Assembly (NCBI GenBank): GCA_023376005.1
Contig: CM042181.1
Span: forward strand, 22,928,513-22,992,512
Direction: 5' to 3'
Source of the DNA: Doryteuthis pealeii
Taxonomy: Eukaryota > Mollusca > Cephalopoda > Myopsida > Loliginidae
Length of the DNA stretch: 64,000 nucleotides
Shown: positions 46,040-56,870 of the stretch, in pieces
Layout: each line of letters starts with the position of its first letter
Numbering within the stretch: position 1 is the stretch's first letter
Made by a program: the position numbers and the translations under genes
Notes under the pieces: model-generated
Seen by the model: only the letters and a program-made list of their open reading frames with translations
Told to the model about the DNA's origin: nothing
The model's database searches: none

Positions 46040-47510
46040 AGGAGTCACTCAAATTTGAAATCTTGCATATAGATTAAAAACCTTCTAAGAAACACGTTAA
46101 ATTTGGTTATTGATTTTTACTAATTAAGGGATATAATTAATTAATTAAGCCAAAATCACCCAATTTGTGGAACTGTCCGTATATAAGCACCTGCTGATAA
46201 TAAAATATTGTTTGCTGCCTGACTTTTTGTGACAGCGATATTAGCAGTGAAGTTTAATTTTAGTGAATAAATTTTGCAGTCTAAGCCGTTCCACTCAGAA
46301 TTTACCGCCTATTCTTGGTCCAATCTTAAAAATATTTATATGGCTGGAAAGAAAAGAAAATAATCTTTCTAAATATGTAATTTGTATGCGTTTTTATCTA
46401 TTGAATTATTTTTTACAGCAAGGTAAAAAAACAAAATTGGTTTCGGAGAGCTGATAAGTATGATTTTTTTTTTTTTTTTTTTTTTTCAGACTAAATTTTA
46501 AGGAAAAAACAAATTCATTTTTCTCGCCTATTTACGGTTCAATCTTCTTTAAGATATTTATATGGTTAGAAAGAGAATAAAATAATCTTTCTAAATATGA
46601 AATTTGATTGAGTTTTTATCCATGGAATTATTTTTACAGCAAGTTAAAAAAAATAATATTTTGCTTCAGTCAGCCTAGAATTTGTAGTATAATTTTTTCA
46701 TACTAAATTTTAATATAAAATAAATCTTATTTATCGCATATTTCTGTTCCTATCTTAAAAATATTTCTTTGGTTAGAAAGAAAAGAAAAGAATTTTTCTA
46801 AAATGTAATTAGTATGTCTTTTCATACTTTGAATTATTTTTACAGCAGATTGAATAACAAATCAGATGAAAACATCTAACGATAACTCAAATTTTTTATA
46901 TTAATTCCCGTCGTTTGTCAATTGTAAACAAAGCCTTTTTTTATTTTTCATAATCGTGTTTATTTATTTTAATATTAGAAATACAAATAAAATCGTGATA
47001 CTAATGCAGAATAGTGCGCAAGATTACTTAATACATTTCACGGAAATACCTGAAAACTCAAATTGTTATCAAATTTATAGTATAATATACTTTACTATAA
47101 TAATTTGAAATTCGGCTATGCTTTGAATTAATAATGTTATATTTTTTTTTTTTTAAGATTATTTATTGTTTTACATAAATTTTATTTAATTTTTTTTTTT
47201 TCAAATGTTAACTTGAACTTTAGCAAATTGTGTCATTTATATTTTATTTAAAAAATATAGTTAATCATTGAATTAAAATTTCTTACTATATCATTATGTG
47301 ATGTCATTCCCTCAAATCTGATGAAAAGAAAATTCCCTGACCTCCCACCAGGACGGATTAAATTAAGATCATTTGTACGTGGTGATTTTTATTGGTCATC
47401 CTGTGAGGACCGAACTCGCTATTCAGTAGTAATAGATCTGCAAACGATTATTAAACCATGTTTTTATTTCCACTACCCGGGCTTTGCCAGGTAGCCGCTG
47501 CTAGTATATA
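46040..47510. other. Diverged three-copy repeat and AT-rich sequence, no gene
   Basis: Three diverged units of about 210 bp (near 46310, 46545 and 46750) share AAAATATTTATATGG.TGGAAAG, TCTTTCTAAATATG and GAATTATTTTTACAGCA. The stretch ends with GGGCTTTGCCAGGTAGCCGC at 47478, an inverted end of the ACTAGAAG repeat family, next to (TA)n. Confidence 0.6.
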
Positions 47511-47653
47511 TATATATATATATATATTAAAGATTTTTGTTTGTTCTTATAGCATTAGAAGCATTAATCTTAAACGTAATAATAAATTTTTTGAAAGCGA
47601 AGTAATGCAAAATATATGTTGAGAAAACATATTTATTAAATTCTTTAGTGTTA

Positions 47654-47696
47654 AATACTTAATATTTTCAGCGCAAACGGCCATCTTCAGAGTATC
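47654..47696 (-). ncRNA. Hammerhead-like motif
   Basis: Same sequence as 47901-47943 on the opposite arm: GATACT stem strand, CTGAAGA, GAAA and AGTATT partner strand. Stem II is weak. Confidence 0.55.
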
Positions 47697-47900
47697 GAAA
47701 GTTTTGAAAAAAAAAGAAAAAAAAAAAGAAAAGAAATATATCTGAAATTTCAAAAGTTCCCACAGAACGCCATAACACGGGAATTAACGGAATATGACGG
47801 AATCAGTCGAATTCTATATTTACATCAGAAAATCACATTCACCGGATTATAATACCACAGTCGATTTCAACAAACAAGGATATAAACTTTCAAAACTTTC

Positions 47901-47943
47901 GATACTCTGAAGATGGCCGTTTGCGCTGAAAATATTAAGTATT
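47901..47943 (+). ncRNA. Hammerhead-like motif with six-pair stem I
   Basis: GATACT (47901-47906) pairs with AGTATT (47938-47943). Core CTGAAGA (47907-47913) and GAAA (47928-47931) are intact. The minimal stem III uses AA/TT and a TTA triplet. Stem II (TGGCCGTTTGCGCT) pairs poorly, which would impair cleavage. Confidence 0.57.
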
Positions 47944-48243
47944 TAACACCAAAGAATTTAATAAATATGTTTTCTCAACATATATTCTGCATTACTTCGC
48001 TTTCAAAAAATTTATTATTATATATATATATATTTTCTTTGAAATGAATTACACTAGTACAAGGTAGGGCTTAGAGGGCTTTAGTTGTTCATAAATAAAA
48101 ACCCTACAATTTATTAAGAAACTTTAGTTGGGACCACTCAAATTTACCAGGGAATCATTCAAATCAAATACATGCGTCCTAGGACGCACTAAATTAAAAA
48201 GCTATCAGCATCACTGTGTGTGTATGTGTGTATATATATATAT

Positions 48244-48275
<32 letters not shown>

Positions 48276-48330
48276 GGGGGGGTAAACAAACACAGGACGT
48301 TGTACAAAATGGATGTTTATTGTAGGTAGT

Positions 48331-48379
48331 GATGTTGACGTTATAACGTTTCGATCTGTTAGACCTTCTTCAGGACATT
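48331..48379 (-). ncRNA. Hammerhead-like motif
   Basis: On -: AATGTC, CTGAAGA, stem II GGTCT/AGATC with loop AAC, GAAA, a palindromic stem III CGTTATAACG, triplet GTC, then AACATC pairing with ATGT. One extra A precedes stem II. Confidence 0.58.
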
Positions 48380-48449
48380 GGATTGAGTTCTTGCTTCAAT
48401 GGTGAACATTTTCATGAAAATGTTCACTGTTGAAGCAAGAACTTAATCC

Positions 48450-48498
48450 AATGTCCTGAAGAAGGTCTAACAGACTGAAACGCTATAACGTCAACATC
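48450..48498 (+). ncRNA. Hammerhead-like motif, inverted partner
   Basis: Inverted copy of 48331-48379 with GAAA at 48477-48480 and GTC at 48490-48492. Stem III has one mismatch (CGCTATAACG). The two face each other across TTCATGAAAATG, making a hairpin of about 170 bp. Confidence 0.57.
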
Positions 48499-48523
48499 AA
48501 GTTCTCCTTAGAACTGTACTGTC

Positions 48524-49322
48524 GGTGGGGCGTTAGAATATACTGACTGCACATGTGCAGAGGAGTAAGACTACCCTAATGGGGCCACCTGTTGGCTGTG
48601 ACCCATGATGCTTAACTTTTTAACGTCTTTTACTACCTCATTCCACTCAGCCAGAAGTCATATTCGTTTTCCTAATCCACCCCAAATGATAGCCTTTGTT
48701 TAAATGTAATATTAAACATATTTACAAGTCTTTGATTTAAGGGAAATAATAATAATAATTAATAAAATAATTTAATGAAAAGGCCATTTCTTTTATATAT
48801 CCTTATAGGAATGTTTTGGACTTAGAAAATTCTCAACAGGATATTAAGAGTTAAGGATGGAACCCAGGTGGCTGAGCAGTTCATGACATGCAACACTCTA
48901 CTTTGACCCTTACTTGACTAGACGGGTGGTCAAAGAGGACCCCTCCGATCAATTGGCTGGTCACGTCAAGCCCTAGCACCTATATAATTGTCCTTATGGC
49001 AAGCCTCCAAACCTTTTTATCATATAGGTTCTAGAGGGCAGTGGCTAAGGATTTTCATGTCCTGGGAATGATGTTAAATTCTATCTGATGGTGAGGTTCC
49101 AGTTCTGGAGGTCTGGGAGAATGTTTGGGACCCCTTGATCACCATTGCTCCCTGGTCCACTCTGACCCAAAGTGGTAGTACCTGTTAGGGTCCCATCTAT
49201 GGGTTAAATAGAAAAATGTGTTTGTGAAAAAAAATTCAGTATCCATTAAGAATGAATTTATTTTAAAACTTTGTTGGCATTAAATGACCCATTGAGGTTG
49301 ATATGCCATAAAACAAACCAAG
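48524..49322 (+). mobile_element. Family C retroelement with nested piggyBac-type MITE
   Basis: Starts ACTGTCGGTGGGGCGTTAGA. It is interrupted at GATGCTTAA|GG by the MITE at 48616-48850 and resumes AAGGATGGAACCCAGG. It ends GGCATTAAATGACCC...GATATGCCATAAAAC. Without the MITE it is about 560 bp, close to the full-length copy at 2530. Confidence 0.88.
48616..48850. mobile_element. piggyBac-type MITE, reverse orientation
   Basis: CTTTTTAACG...AGGATATTAAGAG between TTAA 48612-48615 and 48851-48854. It is reversed relative to the other copies (CTCATTCCACTCAGCC comes first). Confidence 0.9.
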
Positions 49323-49325
49323 CCG

Positions 49326-49680
49326 CTGCCCTGTCGGCTGGGGCGTTAGATTGCACCTCTGCAGAGGGGTAAGACTCCCCCAATGGGGCCACCTGTTGGC
49401 CGTGGGTGGCGACCCGTGATGCTTAAGGATAGAGCCCAGGTGGATGAGCAGTTAATGACGTGCAATGCTCAACTTTGGCCCCAACCCCTTTTTATCATAT
49501 GAGTGCTAGAAGGCGGTGGCTGCGGGTCTACATGTCCTGGGAATGACGTTATCTGATGGTGAGGTTCCAGTTTTGGAGGTCTGGGGGAATGTATAACGCC
49601 CCTTGATCACCATTGCTCCCTGGTCCACTCTGACCCAAACTGGTTGTACCTATTAGGGTCCAATCTATGGACAAACCAAT
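49326..49680 (+). mobile_element. Family C retroelement, 3'-truncated
   Basis: Starts TGCCCTGTCGGCTGGGGCG. It contains the intact GATGCTTAAGGATAGAGCCC site that is occupied in the neighbouring copy, and lacks the stem-loop tail. Confidence 0.82.
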
Positions 49681-49724
49681 GTAGCTTGGGTAAATGGGTT
49701 TAAAATCTTTGGTGTATTTTGATT

Positions 49725-50500
49725 TGTTTAATTTTGAGATCTGGTGATAGTGAATGTGTATATATATTTACTTTGTTGTTAATTGTTGTAATTTCGTACT
49801 TTCATCCGGACATACACAACAACTGCCCTTTTATTATATACTAGAAGCAGCTACCTGGCATTGCCTGGGTAGAGAAGTGGTATAATAAAAAAGTTAGTCT
49901 CACAGATCCATTGATTGTTTTGTCTTACATAATTTTACTATTCAAATCCTAATTTTTAAATATCTTCCCAGATATAAATAGAATCTTTATTTTTTTTGCC
50001 CAAAAAGCAAGAACTGGTGATATTCAATGTGTATACATATTTAATTTGTCATTAATTGTTTTATTTTCATAGTTATTCTCTGGACACACACACAACTTTC
50101 TTTATATATGTATTAGAAGCGTTACCCGGCATTGCCTGGGTAGAAGGAGAGGAACAAAAAAGTTAGCCTCGTAGATCCATTATTACTGAATCATGAATTG
50201 GATCCTCACAGGATGCCCCATTAAAATCCCTAAAAAATGACGTGTTGACACAGACCCTCTGAAAAGAAAAATTGATGTCTCCTATTTAAAATATTAAATG
50301 CAAAAAAGTCGAATCTGTTATTTTTAAAATTTTATTTTTTAATTCTCTTCGCGAATTTTAATCAAATCTTCATTATTTTTGCTCAAAAAGTGAGATCTGG
50401 TGATAGTGAATGTGTATATATATTTACTTTGACGTTTATTGTTTTATTTTCATAGTTTCAGCCGGACATACAGACACACCAACTGCCCTTTATAGATGGA
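49725..50500 (+). repeat. Series of ACTAGAAG repeats, three units
   Basis: Ends of one unit (ACAACAACTGCCCTTTTATT, 49838) are followed directly by new starts (ACTAGAAGCAGCTACCTGGC, 49841; TTAGAAGCGTTACCCGGC, 50108). Each body has AAAAAGTTAG, GATGCCCC and TCTGGTGATAGTGAATGTG. A GATA tract closes the series. Confidence 0.78.
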
Positions 50501-51924
50501 TAGATAGATAGATAGACTAGTATGAATAAAACTCCATTATTAGTAATAACTAGTCACTTTCTTTAAAGTTTATTGTTATTATTTAAAAGGAAAATTTAAT
50601 CTACAAATTTTCTAATGGAGAAAGAAAATAAAAATTCAAGGGAACTATCAACAGAAACTTTTTTTTTTTTTTACATCAATAAATTTGTGTAAATCTTCAA
50701 CCCGTAAAGATCTTTAGTTTACGTAATACATAAAACATATACGTAATCCATTGGTATTCCCAAGAATAAAAATGACGCAACACTGTCTTACTATTTCATT
50801 TTCAATCTTTCTTCTCGTTTGGTTTTGTGCACCCCCACCCCCCAAACGTCTCTCTTCCTTTCCCGCCGTCTCTCTCCTTCCTCTTCTCTTCCCGCTCCTC
50901 CAGATTTACTTTTCGTTTCCCGCTCAATACATTTTGAAATCTACAACAAAAAAAACAAAAAAACTTCTTAGTCGGCCAACATTAGAAACAAACTTTGATG
51001 GGAAAAACAACCAAGGTTTAATAAAATTGACCCCTTTAGCAATTTTCCCTCTGATAAATGATAACGTGCAACACCCGCGGCAGCGGTGGGGTGGAGGGAC
51101 GATTTATTTATTTATTCAATTCATTTTCTTGTTGTTTTTATATTGTCACTGTAAACCTTCATGACTTGATATTAAAAAGTATTTATAATTATTAAATTAA
51201 ACCCAATAATTTAATTTTCGCTTTTTCTATCCAAATAATCCACCACCACTGCCGTCGTCGCCTCCACATTTTTAATGAGATGAAAAAGTGAAGATCCTTT
51301 TTCTCTTTTGTTTTTATGGAGAATTCGAAAATCTCATCAGGAAAACAACCTGTTCATTTTAGCGCGCCAATTTAACCCCCCCCCCTTTTTTTTTGTTTCT
51401 AAATATTTGGATCAAATTTCTCTATAAACTAAAAAAATAGAATTGTTTTTATTGTTTTTGAGACAGAAGAGGGAAAATCACACACACACATTTCTCATTT
51501 CCTTATTTCTTGCTTCTTGTCCGATTCAAAAAAGTCTGGATCGAAAATGCTATTAAATTATTACTCACTTCCTTTTCTTTTCATTTTTTGTCAAATTTTA
51601 TAAGTAGATCTGACGAAATAAAATAATTTGATTATTTTAATTAATCGTTTCCCTTTTAAAATAAAGATTTATTTCGCATTTGGTAGGAGTAAATTTTATT
51701 TATTTATTGTTTTTTTTCTTTTTTGTTTAGTTTTTTAATAAGAATATCTCCTTTTTATTTTAATTCCGCAATGTGGTGAGAATTATTCAATCCAAAACTT
51801 TATTGTATTTGTTAATTTGTAGAAAACTTTTTGCAAAATTATAATTTACTTTCAAATCGGAAAAAAAGAAATTTATTACGACTCTCCTGTATTATTTAGT
51901 TGTACTACTAATACAATTAATTGG

Positions 51925-52075
51925 GTACCTTGCCTAGTTTAGCAAGCTAAGACTGATAAACCATAATTAGTGAGTTCGTCTCTAACTGGGTGCCCTACAA
52001 ACCGGCCTTATACCACATCTAAGCAAAACTTAGTAAATAACAAACTCTGCCACTAATTTGAGTTTAACAGTTGCT
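51925..52075 (+). mobile_element. tRNA-derived SINE, family D
   Basis: GGGTACCTTGCCTAGTTTAG head, TTAGTGAGTTCGTCTCTAAC box B region, body CCGGCCTTATACCACATC. Confidence 0.75.
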
Positions 52076-52134
52076 TTTTCTTAACGTTAGGGGAAAAAAA
52101 TTTACGTCTTCCACTCGGCCTGGAATTTATATTT

Positions 52135-52338
52135 GGACTGAACTTGCAAATCGGTCGGAAAATTAAAACATATTACTACAGGGTGACCCAGAAAAAAAAC
52201 AGAATCCAAATTATTTATTTATTTTCCCATAAAATAACCTTAAACCCCCCTAGTTAAAATTAAGTTTTATTACAAAATTTGTGGGTTCTGTTTTTTCTGG
52301 GTCAGCCTAATTTCCCGACCGATTTGCAAGTTTAGCCT
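52135..52338. mobile_element. Foldback MITE related to the GGCTGAACTTGC family
   Basis: Ends GGACTGAACTTGCAAATCGG and CCGATTTGCAAGTTTAGCC surround the GGGTGACCCAG...CTGGGTCAGCC module. The telomere-like core is reduced to CCTTAAACCCCCC. No clean target duplication. Confidence 0.82.
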
Positions 52339-55229
52339 GGTATTTGTATTATTTTTGTTATCAATTCGAAATATTTTTATTTGTACAGGAAAACAAAACA
52401 ATCCTTAAAATTCTCAAATAATAATTAACGTTGATAATAATTCACTATAAATGTTTTTGTTTTTTTAATAAGGAAGCAAATTTCTTGTTGGAGTTTTACT
52501 GTACTAAAGTGACACTCATCGTTTTTTCCAATAATAATAATATTCTACAACCCTCAACTGTGACCGTTGTCCTCATCGACACCACTTAATAAAAAAAAAT
52601 ATCTATCCCCGTCGTCTCAAGATTATAAACAAAAATAAAAAAAATGAGCCATAAATATTTAATGACATATTTCCACCATTTCCCCAATTGGGGGTGGGGT
52701 GGGGGTTGATTTCTTAAAACCTATTAATAGTCGAGAGTAGAAAACTCTTAACAGCAACTGAGACGACGACATTGGCTCAGCGGTAGGAAATGAGACTGAA
52801 GGCCATGTGTAGGAAGGGAAGGTGTCTGTCTATCCCACATGCCTGGCTCGTGAGCTCCGGCATCAGACATTTCGAATTACATAAAAGCTCTCTAGAAAAA
52901 GGTGTTAGGAATGCTTATAAAATCGGTAGTTTTCTAATTAACGTGAAACGATGTTTATTTTTATTTATTTTTTTAATTGAATCGGGCAAAAATGTTTGGT
53001 TAACCTTCCTCGTGTCTGTTTATTTTTTATTTATTTATTTTTTGAGGACGGGGAGGGGGCGGTTATTTTGTCCTTTATTTTTTTTTTCGTCACCATAAAA
53101 CCGAATACTCCATGGGCAACGTAGTTTTTTTTTTTTTTTTTTTAATCACGCAAGTTTATTGCTGTTATAAAAACATTTAACCAATTTTAGCTATATTTAA
53201 TTTCCGAGTTTGTTGTAACGAACCTCACTAGCCCGGTATATATTTGTTGGACGTTATTTGCAATTCAGGAAAATATAAGTGCGCGCAAAAATCTATTTTT
53301 CCACACGAAAAGGAAGTGTTTCTTTCTTTTACATAATACTTCGTTTCTTTCGTGTAGCGTAGAAACAAAAATAATTTCTTTTTATTTAAAGATTAATTAA
53401 GAATTTAATATAATTAACAATTTAAACAAAAATGAATTAAGCTGTTTTGTTTTTTTTTATTTTGGCGGTATAGTGAGAATATTTGAAAAAAAAAAATGTG
53501 GGGGGAAAAATCAGAATAAACTGACTTGACCTATTTTATATCTACGGATGTTTAATGGTGCCGTAAATGTTTGTATCACGAAGAAAATTTGATGCAAGAA
53601 AAATGTTGAATTTCCAAATCTTTTTTTCCTTTTCTCACTTTCACAAAGGCGGAACACATTTCCCGAAAAAAATATTCATCATTGGAAATTTAAATTTATT
53701 TTTTTACCCTCCCCCCTTATAATTAAAAAAAAAAAATTAATGAATATTTCTCGCTTTCAAATTCTCTATTTTTCTATCCTAGCCACTGACTGCCTTTAGC
53801 CATATTTAACGCTTCTATTCAAAATTGTGTGTGTGTGTGGTAACGAGCCTCGTCCACTTGCGAATATCTCTTGGGTTTTAAAAGTTGTCAAAATTTCTGG
53901 GAGGGGGTCTATTTTCTCTCCAGGACGGGAAAGACGATTCGATCTCTTTAAAAAAAATAATAATAATTATGAATTTAATCGTAAATAAAACTGTCGATTC
54001 TACCAATGACTTGTTCATCTAAAAGTCAACTAAGAAAGAGTTCAAGTGTGTGCGTGTGTGTGTGCGTGTGTGTGTGTGTTAAATGTTAAGAAAAAGAAAA
54101 AGGTCCAAACTTCAATTCAGTTTCAAAAATGAACAATTTAAGAAAAATGCTTACAAATAATTCATTACAATTAAATCTAAAACATTTTTTAAAAGATGGT
54201 GATATTAAATAGGATTTTTTCTTTAAATATAAATCATTTTACGGTAAATTTTGGATAATGTTAAATATTCCGGACTCGGACGGAATAAGACGGTTTTTAC
54301 ACACAACCAGTTTTGATTTTGTGGTTTTATTATGAAATATTTTATTAATTAATTTATTAATAATTTTTTTTTCTTTTTTAATTGTTTTAAAATCCAGTGT
54401 GGATTTGTAAAAGAATCCGAAGAAGCACTTGCTGTCTTTTCTCCTCCTCCCCCTTCTTCCTTTTCATGTCGTTTTAATAATAATAATAATAATAATAAAA
54501 AGCGCTCAGTTCGGCTATTTTGATTTCATTTCATTTGGGATTTGCAACATTTTCTATAATGTGATTAAAATAAATGAGAAAGAGGGGGGGAAAAACCTTG
54601 CTCAAGGTCTACATAACTGATTCTTATAAGTTAAAAAGATGAATGTTTCTATCGGATGAGCCACAGCCGTTCCCTTTTATCAAAAAGGATTGTTTTTTTT
54701 TATTCGACCTTTTTAAACAAAATGACTTGGGAAATGAAAGAATTTATAAATATAAAAAATAAATACATATCTACAGGTCTTCTTCAAAATTACAAAGATT
54801 TTTCACAAAGAAAAACTTACAATATTAAGTAGTAGTATTATTATTTTTAGTAGGTTTTTTTTTTTATTCCTACTTGTTTTATTAAATCGATCCATTACCC
54901 CCCCCCTCTTTCACCGCAGCCGTCGTCTTTTCAACAGAACGACTTTCGCTACTTGTTCATAGACTTTTACATCGCCCGACTTAAAAATCGATAAATATTA
55001 AAAACTCCTTATGAAGAGTGACTGATCCAAACTTCGTTTCTATTTTTTTCTTCTTTTCACCCCCCCCCCAAAAAAAAATTTTTTTCGTTTGTATAAAATC
55101 TTACAAGATGGCCATATAACCTTTTTTTTTCTCTCCTTTTCAAAAAAATATTCTTCCTCGGTGAAGTCGACTGATTTCGAATTAAATACAATTTTAAAGG
55201 CACGATACTCTTTGTGAATTTTCTACACA

Positions 55230-56280
55230 AGCGTAAACTGATGGCCTTTCCTTTGAAGTCTCCAGGACTCTCCTGAGTATTCTAGCTGATTTTCAATAAT
55301 GCTGTTGTTTCGATGGTCTCAATTCTTCCTCTGATTTCCAGTTCCTCTAGTCTGTTTTCTTCTAGCATATTTCACACCGGCGTAAGCTGATGATTTTTCT
55401 TTGGAGTTTGAATGACGAGTCTCCAGGACTCTCCTGAGTATTCTATTTCAATAATGTTATTGTCTGGACTGTCTCAATTCTTTTCTTCTAGGAATTAATA
55501 TTATTATTATTAGTTTTACACAACAGCATTAGATGATGGTCTTTCACTGGAGTTTGAGTGATAAATCTCCAGGACTCTCCTGAGTATTCCAGCTGATTTC
55601 AACAATGCTGTTGTCTGGATGGTCTTAAAATTCTTCCTCTGATTTCCAGTTCCTCTAGTCTTTTTTCTAAGATTGGGGGGGGGGTGCATTCCTAGTGTCC
55701 CCAACCATTATTGGTATCATTTTCAGCTTCATATTCCAGTTTTTTCAATTCTCTAGCAAGGTCTATGTATTTGTCAATCTTTTCGTTTTCTTTCATCTTC
55801 ACCCTGTGATCTACTGGAAAATCTACCGGTTGCCAAGTTCTCTTCTTTTTTTTTTTTTTGTTAATCAATATTAGAGTCTGGTCTTCTGATCGGCATAAGG
55901 CGATCCATCTTTATCTCAATTATTAATTATTTCTTTTTCACTCATTGACTGTTTTTAACACCAGCCTGAGCTGATGGTCTTTCACTGGAGTCTGAGTGAT
56001 AAGTCTTCTCCCTATTATTTGGACTCATCTTTATTGTTATCTACACATTTCGGTCTTCTTCAGGTATTTCTTATCAGACTTGGGAAACATTGTGTAGATA
56101 ATAAAGATGAGGACAATATTCCAAATTATCAAGCCTCATCTCAAAAATTCAGGAAAAAAAAGTGTCCATGACTCTTCTGAGTATTCTAGCCCATCTTAAC
56201 AATGCAGTTGTTTGGATGGTCTCAATTCTTCTTCCTCTGATTTCCAATTTATCCAGAATCTTTTCTAAACCCTGACGACT
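55230..56280 (-). pseudogene. LINE ORF C-terminal relic (type 2) with tandem duplications
   Basis: The - strand reads IQTTALLKSAGILRRVLEIY and related stretches. The DNA block CCAGGACTCTCCTGAGTATT, AATGCTGTTGTCTGGATGGT, CTCAATTCTTCCTCTGATTT recurs about four times (from about 55258, 55420, 55567 and 56165), so the last part of the LINE ORF was duplicated in tandem. The 56014-56150 segment carries the ribozyme-associated GGACTCATCTTTATTG inverted ends. Confidence 0.72.
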
Positions 56281-56704
56281 ATTATTATTTGTCTGAATCA
56301 ACTTCTAACCTCTCAGTTTGCTGCCCATTTCTTTAACACAAGAAAGTATTACTGAATTGAAATAATTCTTAATTTATTTAGTTGAATTATTATCATAGAT
56401 TTTGTAGGGGAAACTCATTTCCAACAAAATGAAGACTTTTCTTGAAGTCAAGATCTGTCATTTCTAACAATTTTATTTTGTTCTTGTTAAGAAAAATAAA
56501 TGAATAAAACTATTTTATCCAAACATCTTACCTCGATTTAAATGAATTTTGCTGCAAAATCTTTTTTTTTTTCCTTTTTAAAGTTAAACTCCTTGTTAAT
56601 ATCCTGAATGTGTTTTTGGAAAGAGCACATTCTAAAGTCGATTTTATGACTCTTTATTATTTTCACTTATAAGAACTACAGGCTCCTTGGCAGTTTTTAT
56701 AAGT

Positions 56705-56870
56705 GAAAATCATCAAAAGTGGGTTTGAACTAGTCGCACTAATACTTTTGGGAAAGGTATGAGCCTCCTCAGCAAGGGGTTAAATAGTACCACCACTGTT
56801 CTTATACATGGATGGCTTTGGCATTAAATAACCCATGAATGTTGATGCCATTTTAAATAAAGCAATCAAA
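56705..56870 (+). mobile_element. Chimeric SINE scrap with family C tail
   Basis: ACTTTTGGGAAAGGTATGAG resembles the body of family B. It runs into GGCATTAAATAACCC...GTTGATGCCATTT, the family C tail. The joint suggests a B-type body that acquired the tail. Confidence 0.55.

Larger units (their letters stand above)
47577..48020. mobile_element. Long inverted repeat with paired hammerhead-like motifs
   Basis: Arms of about 130 bp (47577-47706, 47889-48020) are near-identical in inverse orientation, ending in GAAAGCGAAGTAATGC and GCATTACTTCGCTTTC. The 180-bp centre is unrelated sequence containing CGGGAATTAACGG. (TA)n follows at 48017. Confidence 0.85.

Noticed and set aside
50771..51164. About 130-codon + strand frame with hydrophobic start
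   Set aside because: Compositionally T/C-rich, no recognisable motif, no splice or conservation support from sequence alone.
52790..52960. Candidate first exon of the UQCC4-like gene (MRLKAMCRKG...)
   Set aside because: The required phase can be met only with weak or very short options, 6.4 kb upstream; nearby GGCTCAGCGGT looks like tRNA box A, so it may be a SINE scrap.
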